NCBI GenBank assembly: GCA_021783385.1
Contig: JAJXTX010000050.1
Location: 1 to 12,994, forward strand
Source of the DNA: Pseudomonadota bacterium
GTDB taxonomy: Bacteria; Pseudomonadota; Gammaproteobacteria; Xanthomonadales; Rhodanobacteraceae
Reading direction: 5' to 3'
Length of the DNA: 12,994 nucleotides
Each line of letters starts with the position of its first letter. Positions within the stretch are counted from its first letter, which is position 1. Below are positions 1-8,227 of the stretch, piece by piece. The translations under genes and the position numbers were made by a program. The notes beneath the pieces are model-generated. The model was not told where the DNA came from. It did not search any database and was given only the letters and a program-made list of their open reading frames with translations.

Positions 1-160
1 GATGCAGGACGCCACCCGCTTCCACTACACGCTGCCGGCGCGGAGCGTGGCGACCTTCGTATGGAACCCGGATCAGACCGGCCGGCGCGAGGATGCTGCG
101 AGTCCAGCGCAGGGCACCAGGACGCCCACGGCGAGCGACGAGCGCAAAACGGGCAACTGA
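1..160 (+). CDS. C-terminal end of a glycoside hydrolase, probably GH30-like (partial)
   Basis: The reading frame starting at base 2 is open from the window edge and ends in TGA at 158-160, giving about 52 residues. It begins with a strand-like segment, RFHYTLPARSVATFVW, which resembles the last beta strand of the C-terminal beta-sandwich domain of GH30-type glucosylceramidases and glucuronoxylanases. Those proteins typically end in a phrase like 'YTLPA-S-V-T-F-V'. A hydrophilic, low-complexity tail of about 33 residues follows (TGRREDAASPAQG and onward), which is longer than usual. The catalytic barrel lies outside the window, so neither substrate nor family can be confirmed. Other secreted glycosidases with a similar C-terminal sandwich remain possible. 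The next gene starts 51 bp downstream on the same strand, so cotranscription is possible. Confidence 0.5.
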   Translation, partial: MQDATRFHYTLPARSVATFVWNPDQTGRREDAASPAQGTRTPTASDERKTGN

Positions 161-211
161 TGCAGAGTAGGCCGTGTTCTGACAGGCGTCTTTCCTTACC
201 GACGGGACCGC

Positions 212-1603
212 ATGATGTGCCCAGCCTCCAGCTTGTTTCGAGATCTCGTCGCCGCGGCGATCATTCTTGTGAGCATCGCCACGCTGCCGCTGTGCGCGCA
301 AGCGGCGCCCGCAACGCAGCGTCCCAAGGTGGTTGTCATCAGTCTGGACGCCTTCGGTGCGGCCAGCCTGCATGAGCCGGAACTGCCTGCGCCAACGCTG
401 CACGCACTGATGCGGCGTGGCGCGTATGCGGTGTCGATGCAGCCGATCAACCCCACCATCACCTGGCCCAACCACACCGCCATGGTCACCGGCGACAACG
501 CGAGCCTGCATCACGTGCTGGTCAACGGGCTCATTGTCAACCAACGTACCGCCACGCCACCCAGGGTCGACATGGGGGCGTCGAAGGCCCGGCTGGTCGC
601 CGTGCCTACCGTGTACGATGCCGCGCATCGGGCCGGCCTCACCACCGCGCAGGTCGACTGGGTCGCGATCGAAGACGCCAACAGCATCGACTGGCAATTC
701 GCCGAGCATCCCGATCCCGACGGCGCCATCGAGCGAGACCTGCTGCGGCAAGGCGTCGTCACGCACGACCAGCTCGTGCATTTCGGCGCGCCATCGCAGG
801 CGTGGCGCGACCGCATCTACACCCGCGCGGCGATCGACATCATCCGGAAGCACCATCCCGACCTGCTGCTGCTGCACTTGCTGGCGCTCGACAACATCGA
901 GCACGAGACCGGCTTCGGCAACGACTCGGGACGCAACACCATCGCCTTTCTGGATGATCGCGTGAAGGAGGTCATCGACGCGGTGCGCGCCGCCGGCGAG
1001 CTCGACCGCACCACCTTCATCATCGTCTCCGACCACGGCCAGCAAAGCGTTCATCAGCGGTTGCGCCCCAATGTCCTGCTCCGGCAGGCCGGGCTGCAGT
1101 CAGGCGCGGCGGCGCAGCCCACCTTCTGCATCGCCGATGGCGGTTTCGCGCTGGTCTTTCAGCCGCACGCCACGGCCGCCTCGATCCAAAGGCTGCAAGA
1201 GCTGTTCGCGGGCAGGCCCGGCATCCGCTCGGCGCTCACGCCCGCACAGGCGGCGCAAGACGGCTGGCCGACGCCGGCGCAGACTGATCAGGCCCCCGAC
1301 CTCTTGCTCTATGCCGCCGACGGCTACGAATTCGTCGAGGGCGACACCGGCCCGTTCGTGACCCCGACCCGGCAAGTCGGCGCCCACGGCTACCCCAACT
1401 CCGACCCGCTGATGCAGGGCATCTTCATCGCGGCGGGGTTTGGCATCCGGCCGAGGGGCGAAATTCCGGCGTTTCCCAACGTCGACGTGGCACCGACGAT
1501 CGCGCGGCTGCTCGGCGTTTCCCTCGGCACGATCCAGGGCAAGCCGCTGACGGACATTCTGGAAAAGCAGCCGGGCGAGCGGCCGGCACGCACCACTCCA
1601 TGA
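212..1603 (+). CDS. Secreted nucleotide pyrophosphatase/phosphodiesterase, alkaline phosphatase superfamily
   Basis: The 463-residue product has an N-terminal signal peptide: a hydrophobic stretch around residues 12-27 and a likely cleavage after AQA near residue 31. It should act in the periplasm. The rest matches the type I phosphodiesterase/NPP fold, which hydrolyses phosphodiester or pyrophosphate bonds with two metal ions. Visible active-site residues are D46 in VVISLDA, the nucleophile T84 in PTITWPNH, D227 and H231 in LDNIEHETG, D274-H275 in IVSDHGQ, and H392 in GAHGYPNSDP. This is the complete set expected for an active enzyme. The start chosen is the first of two adjacent ATGs, with a weak GGGA purine run at 204-207. 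The actual substrate (nucleotides, phospholipid head groups, sugar nucleotides) cannot be read from the sequence. The gene is convergent with the DUF481 gene. Confidence 0.87.
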   Translation: MMCPASSLFRDLVAAAIILVSIATLPLCAQAAPATQRPKVVVISLDAFGAASLHEPELPAPTLHALMRRGAYAVSMQPINPTITWPNHTAMVTGDNASLHHVLVNGLIVNQRTATPPRVDMGASKARLVAVPTVYDAAHRAGLTTAQVDWVAIEDANSIDWQFAEHPDPDGAIERDLLRQGVVTHDQLVHFGAPSQAWRDRIYTRAAIDIIRKHHPDLLLLHLLALDNIEHETGFGNDSGRNTIAFLDDRVKEVIDAVRAAGELDRTTFIIVSDHGQQSVHQRLRPNVLLRQAGLQSGAAAQPTFCIADGGFALVFQPHATAASIQRLQELFAGRPGIRSALTPAQAAQDGWPTPAQTDQAPDLLLYAADGYEFVEGDTGPFVTPTRQVGAHGYPNSDPLMQGIFIAAGFGIRPRGEIPAFPNVDVAPTIARLLGVSLGTIQGKPLTDILEKQPGERPARTTP

Positions 1604-1658
1604 GAGGCGGCCCCGCCGCACGCGACAGGGCCATCTCGGCCAACGGCAGCAGCTCAGC

Positions 1659-2501
1659 TCAGAAGCTGTAGACCAGGTTGGTGGTGGTGAGGGTGTCGGT
1701 TTTTTTCACGCTGGGCAGCACGCTGCTGTTGTGGCGCACCTGGAAACCGATCTTCAGCGCCAGCTTGCGCGTCATGCTGACGGCAAGGCCGGCATCATTC
1801 TGCAGATAGGTGTTCTTCGAGCCCGCTTCCATCAGGAAGGTATCCTCGAGCGAAGTGTTGTCGGTGAGCTTGTACTTGTAGTTGACCAGCCCGCGCGCCA
1901 CCGCCTCGGCCTTGGTCGGCTGCTGCTGCCGCACGCTGACGCCGTTGGCCACCACGTAAACGTCCGCCGGCCGGTAGCGCTTGTAACCGGGGCCGATTTC
2001 GAACGACAGCTCATTGCGGTCGTCCTTCAGGGCGATGTAGCCGTAACCGAGCGAGACAATGCCCTGCCACAGGTTGGCGCCGAACTGGTCGTGCTCGTAG
2101 CGGGCGGCCGAGACGATGTAGCTGCGCGGGTCGAGCTTGTAGCCGACCGAGGCGCCGGTGTCGTAGCGGCTCGCGGTGGTGTTGAACTGGGTGATGCTGT
2201 TGCCGGCCGCGTCGACCAGCCGCTGCTGGCTCTTGGAGCGCAGCGCGTCGAGGAAGAAGCTGTTCTTCCACTGCTCGTTTTCCTGGTTCAGGCCCAGCTT
2301 GGCGTTGATGTTCTGCGAACGCGAGTTGCCGGTGGCGGAAGCGAAGCCGAACTCACCCGAACCACTCCAGCCGCCGTTGCTGGCCGCGCTGCTGCTGTCG
2401 GTGCTGCTGTCGGTGCCGCTGGCGGGCACCGCATCCTGGGCCTGGACGGCAAGGCTGGTCAGGGCGGCCAGCAGCAGGCCGGCGATCAGGGTCTTTTTCA
2501 T
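1659..2501 (-). CDS. DUF481 family outer-membrane beta-barrel protein (YdiY-like)
   Basis: The 280-residue protein starts MKKTLIAGLLLAALTSLAVQAQ, a typical Sec signal peptide with a cleavage site after VQA near residue 21. A Ser/Asp/Thr-rich linker (about 24-42) precedes GWSGSGEFGFASATGNSRSQNINAKLG, the characteristic opening of DUF481. The family is often annotated as putative salt-induced outer-membrane protein. Alternating hydrophobic and polar strands continue to the end, and the protein terminates in VYSF. A C-terminal aromatic residue is the usual BAM-recognition signal of outer-membrane barrels. The function is unknown beyond membrane localisation. It is transcribed divergently from the WYL regulator, whose gene starts 172 bp away, so regulation by that neighbour is possible but not shown. 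Confidence 0.9.
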   Translation of the reverse strand: MKKTLIAGLLLAALTSLAVQAQDAVPASGTDSSTDSSSAASNGGWSGSGEFGFASATGNSRSQNINAKLGLNQENEQWKNSFFLDALRSKSQQRLVDAAGNSITQFNTTASRYDTGASVGYKLDPRSYIVSAARYEHDQFGANLWQGIVSLGYGYIALKDDRNELSFEIGPGYKRYRPADVYVVANGVSVRQQQPTKAEAVARGLVNYKYKLTDNTSLEDTFLMEAGSKNTYLQNDAGLAVSMTRKLALKIGFQVRHNSSVLPSVKKTDTLTTTNLVYSF

Positions 2502-2575
2502 CGGAGACAGTCCATTTGTTAAAGAATAGTGAGCTGCCTACCTTAACGGGGCGGTTTGAACTCGCAATGAACAAT

Positions 2576-2587
2576 GCTGCATGCAGC
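2576..2587. promoter_or_regulatory. Perfect 12-bp palindrome in a divergent intergenic region
   Basis: GCTGCATGCAGC is its own reverse complement and lies in the 172-bp gap between the divergent DUF481 and WYL-regulator genes. A palindrome in such a position could be an operator for the WYL regulator. No second copy was noticed in the window, so this is a weak candidate. Confidence 0.25.
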
Positions 2588-2673
2588 CCCGCGCACATGG
2601 GCCGGCTTGCGACGATGCGCTGCCGCCACCATGCTGGAAGCTGTCTCACCCACGCTGCGCCGACGGACAGACC

Positions 2674-3654
2674 ATGGACCGCTACGAACGCATCTTGACC
2701 CTGCACCGGCTGTTGAAGTCGGCGCACTATCCGGTGGCGCTGTCGCGCCTGATGGCCGAGCTGGAATGCTCGCGCGCCACGCTGTACCGCGACGTGGCGT
2801 TTCTGCGCGATGCGCTGGGCGCGCCGATCGAGAGCGCGGGCGGCGAACAGGCCGCCTTTCGCTACGCGCTGGGCGAGGGCGCGCGCTTCGAGCTGCCGGG
2901 GCTGTGGCTGACCTCCGACGAGCTGGCCGCGCTGCTGGCATTGAACGAGCTGATCAGCCGCTCCGGCCCGGGCGTGCTGGCCGGCGCGCTGGCCCCGTTC
3001 AAGGCGCGCATCGAGGGCCTGCTGTCCGACCACGGCAGCGGCAAGGCGCTGCCGATCGAGCGCATCCGGGTGATCCCGTGGGGCGAGCGCAAGCTCGACC
3101 AGCAGGTATTCCGCATCGTCGCCGGCGCCGTGCTGGAGCGCCGCCAGCTGCGCTTCCACTACCGCGCGCGCACCACCAACGCGGACAGCCGGCGCACGGT
3201 CTCGCCGCAGCGCCTGACCCACTACCGCGACAACTGGTACCTCGACGTGTGGGACCACGACCGCGAGGCGCTGCGCAGCTTTGCGGTGGATCGCATGAGC
3301 GACGCGCATGCGCTGGAGGCCGCCGCCATCGACGTCGGCGAGAGCGACCTCAACGAGCTGCTCGCCTCCAGCTACGGCATCTTCGCCGGCAAGCCGAAGG
3401 CATGGGCGACGATCCGCTTTTCCTCCCACGCCGCGCGCTGGGTGGCCGACGAGCACTGGCACTCGCAGCAGAAAGGCGAGTGGCTGGCCGACGGCCGCTA
3501 CGAATTGAAGTTGCCGTATTCCAACTCCAAGGAGTTGCTGATGGACGTGCTGAAGTACGGCCCGGATGCCGAAGTCGTGGCCCCGCTGCCGCTGCGCGAG
3601 GAAATGAAGATCCTGCTGCAGCTGGCGCTGTCGGGCTACGCCCGGCCTTCATGA
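2674..3654 (+). CDS. YafY-type transcriptional regulator with HTH and WYL domains
   Basis: The 326-residue protein begins MDRYERILTLHRLLKS, the usual start of the winged-helix YafY/DeoR-like domain. The recognition helix is around residues 33-45 (SRATLYRDVAFLR). The WYL domain spans about 140-210, with the motif itself at residues 188-190 in RDNWYLDVW. A WCX-like dimerisation segment follows to the end (SSHAARWVADEHW, then LPLREEMKILL). WYL domains usually sense a ligand such as nucleotides or nucleic acid ends. Some members control DNA-damage or defence genes, but many such YafY-type proteins have no known target. The frame is open upstream to 2581, but homologues begin at the MDRYERI position, so ATG 2674 is preferred. 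It is divergent from the DUF481 gene. No defence genes are adjacent here. Confidence 0.92.
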   Translation: MDRYERILTLHRLLKSAHYPVALSRLMAELECSRATLYRDVAFLRDALGAPIESAGGEQAAFRYALGEGARFELPGLWLTSDELAALLALNELISRSGPGVLAGALAPFKARIEGLLSDHGSGKALPIERIRVIPWGERKLDQQVFRIVAGAVLERRQLRFHYRARTTNADSRRTVSPQRLTHYRDNWYLDVWDHDREALRSFAVDRMSDAHALEAAAIDVGESDLNELLASSYGIFAGKPKAWATIRFSSHAARWVADEHWHSQQKGEWLADGRYELKLPYSNSKELLMDVLKYGPDAEVVAPLPLREEMKILLQLALSGYARPS

Positions 3655-3921
3655 ATCATTCGGCAGCAACCTCTCGTTGCTGACCATCTGATCCGGACGC
3701 ATACAACGCAGCCACACATTCGCGCGAGCCGGCCGCTTCCTCTCGCGCGCCACGAGGAAGCGGCGCATGGCCGGCTTGTCGGTCAACCTTTGCCAACTCG
3801 GTTGACCATGCTCGCCAGCAGCCTGTCGGGCTTGGGTCGGCCGATTTGAGTCCGTTGCGCAAGCAAGGATCCGGTCGATCCGCTGATCGACCGTCGCCGG
3901 GTTGCTGGCTTGCTGCTCCAT
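3649..3921 (-). CDS. Possible small ORF or decayed gene downstream of the dab operon
   Basis: A 90-codon frame starts at ATG 3921, preceded by GTGGGGA at a suitable Shine-Dalgarno distance (six bases between GGGGA and ATG). The product begins MEQQASNPATVDQRIDRIL and is hydrophilic and Arg-rich. I do not recognise it. Third-position G/C preference is strong at the beginning (to about codon 18). It then fits the neighbouring frame better (reading LLAQRTQIGRPKPDRLLASM, stop near 3785), and then returns. That pattern suggests either a frameshifted remnant or no gene at all. Its end overlaps the stop region of the WYL-regulator gene on the other strand by 6 bp. It lies 57 bp beyond the DUF6671 stop in the same direction. 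Confidence 0.2.
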   Translation of the reverse strand: MEQQASNPATVDQRIDRILACATDSNRPTQARQAAGEHGQPSWQRLTDKPAMRRFLVARERKRPARANVWLRCMRPDQMVSNERLLPNDS

Positions 3922-3978
3922 CTTGTTTCCCCACTTCGGTTTGCCGACGGGAGTTGTCGACCCGGCCCATCCAATCGA
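3655..3978. other. Intergenic stretch between convergent WYL-regulator and DUF6671 genes
   Basis: No secure gene is present apart from the doubtful small minus-strand frame listed separately. The stretch is dense in perfect inverted repeats and is the natural place for the 3' ends of both the WYL-regulator transcript and the dab-cysD-DUF6671 operon. None of the stems is followed by a clear T-run on either strand, so canonical intrinsic terminators are not evident. Confidence 0.6.
3664..3893. repeat. Cluster of four perfect inverted repeats
   Basis: Four separate potential stem-loops lie in 230 bp. The first is CAGCAAC/GTTGCTG at 3664-3670 and 3676-3682 (5-nt loop). The second is GCCGCTTCCTC/GAGGAAGCGGC at 3732-3742 and 3754-3764 (11-bp stem, 11-nt loop). 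It is extended by outer AGCCG/CGGCT arms at 3727-3731 and 3772-3776. The third is GGTCAACC/GGTTGACC at 3781-3788 and 3800-3807 (11-nt loop). The fourth is CGGTCGATC/GATCGACCG at 3872-3880 and 3885-3893 (4-nt loop). They are unrelated in sequence. Termination or RNA-end stabilisation for the convergent transcripts, or a structured RNA, are the options. All stems were paired by eye. Confidence 0.6.
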
Positions 3979-4875
3979 TCAGGGGTTGCAGTGCGGGCAG
4001 TCGCCGGGGTCGGCATGGCTGCGACCATCGGGCCGGGGGCGATGCTCGCGATGGTCACACGCAACACAGCCAAAGATTTCGTGACGAACCAGCTGGCTGG
4101 GAAAGCCGCACCACTCGCAGGGCAAGCCGGTCTCGATATCCACCTGACCATAACCTGGCGTGCTGCAGCACGGGCAGCACGTCGCCGCTCGCCTGCACAG
4201 CTTTCGTGCAAGACGATCGATGACGGCCATGCGGGTCGGGTTCATATGGGCGCGCATGTCGGTCTGGACGAATGCCTGGCCATCTGAAGAACAGGCGGCG
4301 CATTCGGTGACGGCAGCGGCCAGGGCCCGTCGGCAGCGCAGGCCTTTGTATATCGGAAACGGCGGCGTCTTGAACGCATTCGGTTTCACGATCACGGCGT
4401 GCTGCGGAAAGTGGATACGATCAAGAAAAGTGCCGAACTCGCTGGAAGACGTCACGTCTGCATGTCGATAGACAGGCTCATCCTCCACCAGACACTCGGT
4501 GATGATGATGTCGCGCGTGTCATCGACAAGCACGATCATCTCGATGCCGCCTGCAACAAAAGGTATCCGTGGGTGCGGGCCATAGCTGCCCTCACTGGCG
4601 ACACCGATCGGCCGCCTCGTCATGGCCATGCCGAGGCGGGCCTTGGCGATGGCCGCCTCGCGCATGCTGCCAGCGCGCGGGATTTCTCCGGTGAAGGTGC
4701 CGAGCGAGTCGGTATCCAGGCCTGGCGGCACGTCAACGACCAGACCTAGCCCATCAAGCAACGCTGGTGCGATCGCCGCCTCCTTGCCGTGCATCGTGGC
4801 AGGTACGCCGCATTGCCCGGCATACGGACGGGCGCTGGGCTGACCACGGTCATCGCGTCGTTCTGGTCGTCGCAT
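3979..4875 (-). CDS. DUF6671 family protein with C-terminal zinc-ribbon cysteines
   Basis: The 298-residue protein matches the uncharacterised DUF6671 family as I remember it. Conserved stretches are ATMHGKEAAIAP (26-37), GLDTDSLGTFTGEIPR (52-67), KARLGM (78-83), GVASEGSYGPHP (91-102) and DMRAHMNPTRM (206-216). The C-terminal third carries paired cysteines: C192/C195, a CCPCC cluster at 233-237, C253/C256, C270/C273 and C293/C296. This is consistent with two zinc-binding ribbons. No signal peptide or membrane helix is seen, so it is probably cytoplasmic. The start ATG shares its A with the cysD stop (TGATG), and GGGAGGG at 4885-4891 is a good ribosome site, which fixes the start and implies translational coupling. 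The function is unknown. It is the last gene of the dabB-dabA-cysD operon. Confidence 0.85.
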   Translation of the reverse strand: MRRPERRDDRGQPSARPYAGQCGVPATMHGKEAAIAPALLDGLGLVVDVPPGLDTDSLGTFTGEIPRAGSMREAAIAKARLGMAMTRRPIGVASEGSYGPHPRIPFVAGGIEMIVLVDDTRDIIITECLVEDEPVYRHADVTSSSEFGTFLDRIHFPQHAVIVKPNAFKTPPFPIYKGLRCRRALAAAVTECAACSSDGQAFVQTDMRAHMNPTRMAVIDRLARKLCRRAATCCPCCSTPGYGQVDIETGLPCEWCGFPSQLVRHEIFGCVACDHREHRPRPDGRSHADPGDCPHCNP

Positions 4876-5771
4876 CAGAAGTAGCCCTCCCGCTTTTGCC
4901 GTTCGAGCGACCCGCGGTCACCGAGGCGACCGGCTCGCTCGGACGTCTGCGCGCCCCTTGTTGCCTGAACGACAGCGGGCAGGGTGTCGGCATGGGAAGC
5001 TTCCGCGGCAGTCACCGGCCAGCAGCCGAGGGTGCGGAATCGCACTTTCTCGAGGCGGGCCTGTTCGCCAGGAAGCCAGCGCATGCGCCGCGGGTCATCG
5101 ACCACAATGCGCAACCCTCCGCGCATCACCACCGGTCGTTCGCGTGCGAGATAAAGCGGCACCAGGTCGACCCCCCGTTGCAGGATCCAGTGCCAGAGAT
5201 CGTGCTCGGTCCAATTGGAAAGCGGGAATGCACGGATCGTTTCGCCCGGTGCCCGTTGCCAGTTGAAGCAGCGCCACAATTCGGGGCGTTGCGAACGAGG
5301 CTCCCAGCTCTGGCTCGCGCTGCGTACCGAAACGATACGCTCCTTGGCGCGGGTGGCCTCCTCGTCGCGCCGCGCACCACCGAAGATGACGTCGTAGCCA
5401 CCGTCACGCAGTGCCTGCTTGAGCGGCTCGGTACGCATCAGCGTGGTATAGACATCGCCATGGTCGAATGGATTGAGCGACTGCGCCCGCCCTTCCTCGT
5501 TGGCATGCACGAGCAGTCGAAAGCCATGTTGCCGCGCAAAGGCATCGCGGAATGCCAGCACATCAGCGAACTCCCAGGTCGAGTCGATATGCAGTAACGG
5601 CAGCGGCGGTGGCGAAGGGTAAAAGGCGCGCAGCGCCAGCTGCGCGAGCACGGTCGAGTCCTTGCCGCCGGAAAACAGCAGCACCGGATTTCTGGCCTCG
5701 GCCACCCCCTCACGCAGAATCTCGATCGCCTCGGCTTCGAGCGTTGCCAGATGGGCCGGCAGGTCACTCAT
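4875..5771 (-). CDS. cysD: Sulfate adenylyltransferase subunit 2 (CysD), PP-loop ATPase family
   Basis: The 298-residue protein aligns along its whole length with E. coli CysD (about 302 residues), the catalytic subunit that makes adenosine 5'-phosphosulfate from ATP and sulfate. Visible motifs are the PP-loop SGGKDS (34-39; E. coli has SIGKDS), [10 protein letters not shown] (59-68), GGARRDEE (131-138) with [17 protein letters not shown] (183-193), [11 protein letters not shown] (244-254), and the terminal [11 protein letters not shown]. The enzyme normally needs the GTPase partner CysN, which is absent from this window. The frame is open upstream to 6029, but the homology starts at [11 protein letters not shown] 5771 overlaps the dabA stop as ATGA, so that start is chosen. 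Placement inside a dab operon is unusual. A dedicated role distinct from cysteine biosynthesis is possible but inferred only. Confidence 0.93.
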   Translation of the reverse strand: MSDLPAHLATLEAEAIEILREGVAEARNPVLLFSGGKDSTVLAQLALRAFYPSPPPLPLLHIDSTWEFADVLAFRDAFARQHGFRLLVHANEEGRAQSLNPFDHGDVYTTLMRTEPLKQALRDGGYDVIFGGARRDEEATRAKERIVSVRSASQSWEPRSQRPELWRCFNWQRAPGETIRAFPLSNWTEHDLWHWILQRGVDLVPLYLARERPVVMRGGLRIVVDDPRRMRWLPGEQARLEKVRFRTLGCWPVTAAEASHADTLPAVVQATRGAQTSERAGRLGDRGSLERQKREGYF

Positions 5772-8227
5772 GCCGGCATGGCCTCGGACAGCGGCGTGCT
5801 GGCTCCGGTGTCGGTCATCGACTGCCAGCACAGGTTTCCGGCATAACGCCACGCCATCCGGCCCTGCGCATCCAGCGCGAAGAGATGCATCCAGCGATGC
5901 TCGAACAGTGCGCGCAAACCGTCGTGGCGTTCGAGAATGTTGATGATCGCCTCGCGCGGTGCATCCACCAGCACCGACAGTCGCAGTGGCTGATGCATCA
6001 AACGCTCGCCGTCGTGCACCGATTGCCACGGCAGGCCGGCGCGCAGCAGGCCACCATTGCCTTCCACCACGCCGATGCCGCCAGTGACGTTGTGCAGCAG
6101 CTTGTTGCCCGCGCCGAACAGCTCCGGCGCCACGCTTGAGCCGTAATACTGCAGGCTGATCCAGCTGGCCACCACCACCGGCGCGGTGAGGATCGTTTCC
6201 AGTACGCCAAAGCCCGGATCCTGCTGCCAGTCGTAGTCGTGCAGGAAGGCCCGTCCGCCAAGGTCACGCATTGTCGTGCGACGACGCGGTGCGACGATGA
6301 AGCACTGGCAGCCCGCCAGCGCCCATTCGGGACGCACCTCGGACCAGTCCCTGGCCCGGCGTAGCACGTCGGCAGTCGTGGCGGCCCGCGGCAGGCGCAG
6401 CATGCGTTCGCCGCGGGCGAGTGATCCGGCGGCGTCAAACCAGCGCCGGGCCTGTGCGATGTCCTTCGCGTGGGTCGCCGTGCGATGGTCACGGTCATAC
6501 AGCGTGACGATGTCGGTGGTGGTGTGGTGCAGCGCGGCGACGAACAAGGTGTCTGGCGGGATCGCGATGCCACGCTCGGCGAGTCCTGCACGGACGGCCG
6601 CATCGTTGAGCAAACCGGCCATCAGTCGAGCGTTGACGTCGCCTGCGTTGCCGCCGCAGGCGCCGCAGTGCAACCCGGCGGCGTGCGGGTTGTTGACCAC
6701 ATCGGCGCCGTGGCCGGCAAGCACGACCAGGCGCGCAAAGCCACCTGTCAGCGACATCGCCCGCAGCGCGCCCTCGGCGATGGCAATGCGTGTGACCAGA
6801 TCGGGCACCGGTTCCAGCCGCGGTGCGGGATCCGTTGCCTGCACCTTGCGGCCCAGGGCGAGTCCATCGCGCACCAGCTTGCCGATATAAACCGGCCCGG
6901 TGGACTCGACGAAGGCGAATGATGAGATCGCGGCCAGCTTGAAACGACCCCATGCACGCGTTGCCCGCTTGCCGATGCGCACATCGTGATCATGTCTGGC
7001 GGTGGCATCATCGGTCTGACCCGTAGAGCTTTTCAGTTGGGCATGCATCAATACCGGAAGGCGCGCCTCCGGCACGTCCGATGCAAAACGCCGATGCGCC
7101 ACGCCGATGCCGAAAAAGCCGGCCAGTCCGAGAGTCCGTATGGAGGGATCGAGACCTTCCAGTGCGCGCCGAAACACCTCCGAACGCACGTCGATGCAGA
7201 ATGCCACCTGCAGCGAGGCGGGAGTGGGCGGTGGCATGGCTGCGTCGTGAGCCATCACGGCGGCGAGCTTTCTTTGCTCGGCGCGCTCACAGGCCTCCTG
7301 CAGGGTCATGTCGATGAGGTCGTCGGGTGTGGGGGCGAGCGGTTCGGCGCAGGCCCGGATCGCGTTGCGCCAGCGCGCCTCGATGCCCGACGCATACTGC
7401 TGGCAAAGGGCCACCTCCCATACCAGCCGGATCGCCAGCAGGTCGACGACGGTGGTGTCGTGGTCACCGGTCAGTCCGGCCTGCCATTGCCGGTAGCGGG
7501 CCATTTGCGGCCAGCCGCCAAGGCTGACCAGCAATCGGTGGAAGTAGCCCTCCAGCGCGGCATCGGCAAGACCCAGCGTGTGCGTGCATGCTTCGATGAC
7601 GTGTTCGGCAGCGTCGGGCAACTGCGCCACCCGATTGGCGAAGCCCCGCAAGCCGGCGATCTCCGGCGTAAGGTCAAGGCTGGCGACGGCGCGCCAGGCA
7701 TCATAGGCGCTGCGCGCCCTGGGAACGGCCCACAGTGCCTGGCCTTGGTCGAAGTAACCGGCGGCCCAGTGGCTGATGCGTGCGGTCACGATGGCAGGCC
7801 AATCGATGCCGCTCAGTTCGGCGGCGAGATCGGCCACGGTGACCAGCGCGGCGGGCACCGGGTGTTCCCGGGCCGCCATCGCCTTCAGTTGCCCCGGCGT
7901 ATCAACTCCAGAAATCTTCGGCACCGCTTTTATGGCGTCCGCAAGATCGGCGTCGCTGATGTCACCCGAACGGATGCGTTCGGCGTACCAGCGACGCGGC
8001 ATGGTGGTGCGCACGCCAGCCGCCCGGCCGAGTCGTGTCGCCGCCATCGCCAGCGATTCGCTGGTATGGCCCAGATAGGGATTGACGGCCACGCTGGCGG
8101 CCAATGGCCACAGCGGTGGAATGAGCAGGCTGGCGCGTCGGGCCGCTTCGCAGATACGTGGTGGAACGGGTGCGGCCAGATCGGTGGATGACATCAGCAT
8201 GGACTTGCTGCTCGTTGATTTGTTCAC
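5768..8227 (-). CDS. dabA: DabA (DUF2309/UPF0753), zinc subunit of an inorganic-carbon pump
   Basis: The 819-residue protein has the full length of the DUF2309 family. DabA is a beta-carbonic-anhydrase-like subunit that, with membrane partner DabB, is proposed to convert CO2 to bicarbonate vectorially in the cytoplasm using the cation gradient. The zinc-site residues are present: C344 and D346 in [11 protein letters not shown]506 in [10 protein letters not shown], and C521 in [10 protein letters not shown]. The H-to-C spacing of 15 residues equals that reported for the Halothiobacillus protein. Other family marks are [18 protein letters not shown] near the N-terminus and [17 protein letters not shown] with GLPWQSVHD near the C-terminus. 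The start is GTG at 8227, overlapping the dabB stop as GTGA. ATG codons at 8203 and 8197 are alternatives, and no strong ribosome site distinguishes them. It is followed by cysD with an ATGA overlap. Confidence 0.95.
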   Translation of the reverse strand: MNKSTSSKSMLMSSTDLAAPVPPRICEAARRASLLIPPLWPLAASVAVNPYLGHTSESLAMAATRLGRAAGVRTTMPRRWYAERIRSGDISDADLADAIKAVPKISGVDTPGQLKAMAAREHPVPAALVTVADLAAELSGIDWPAIVTARISHWAAGYFDQGQALWAVPRARSAYDAWRAVASLDLTPEIAGLRGFANRVAQLPDAAEHVIEACTHTLGLADAALEGYFHRLLVSLGGWPQMARYRQWQAGLTGDHDTTVVDLLAIRLVWEVALCQQYASGIEARWRNAIRACAEPLAPTPDDLIDMTLQEACERAEQRKLAAVMAHDAAMPPPTPASLQVAFCIDVRSEVFRRALEGLDPSIRTLGLAGFFGIGVAHRRFASDVPEARLPVLMHAQLKSSTGQTDDATARHDHDVRIGKRATRAWGRFKLAAISSFAFVESTGPVYIGKLVRDGLALGRKVQATDPAPRLEPVPDLVTRIAIAEGALRAMSLTGGFARLVVLAGHGADVVNNPHAAGLHCGACGGNAGDVNARLMAGLLNDAAVRAGLAERGIAIPPDTLFVAALHHTTTDIVTLYDRDHRTATHAKDIAQARRWFDAAGSLARGERMLRLPRAATTADVLRRARDWSEVRPEWALAGCQCFIVAPRRRTTMRDLGGRAFLHDYDWQQDPGFGVLETILTAPVVVASWISLQYYGSSVAPELFGAGNKLLHNVTGGIGVVEGNGGLLRAGLPWQSVHDGERLMHQPLRLSVLVDAPREAIINILERHDGLRALFEHRWMHLFALDAQGRMAWRYAGNLCWQSMTDTGASTPLSEAMPA

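Noticed and set aside
1731..2522. 263-residue plus-strand open frame opposite the DUF481 gene
   Set aside because: It is a shadow frame, as the DUF481 protein on the other strand has signal peptide, family motifs and a C-terminal Phe.
2581..2673. Upstream start for the WYL regulator
   Set aside because: The added 31 residues are unlike the family, and MDRYERI is the common N-terminus of YafY proteins.
3664..3807. Integron attC-like sites, suggested by GTT/AAC-bearing inverted repeats
   Set aside because: The arms do not fit the RYYYAAC/GTTRRRY core consensus, and there is no integrase or cassette structure.
5772..6029. N-terminal extension of CysD by 86 residues
   Set aside because: It overlaps dabA out of frame and has no CysD homology. 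The ATGA overlap at 5768-5771 gives the start expected from E. coli CysD.
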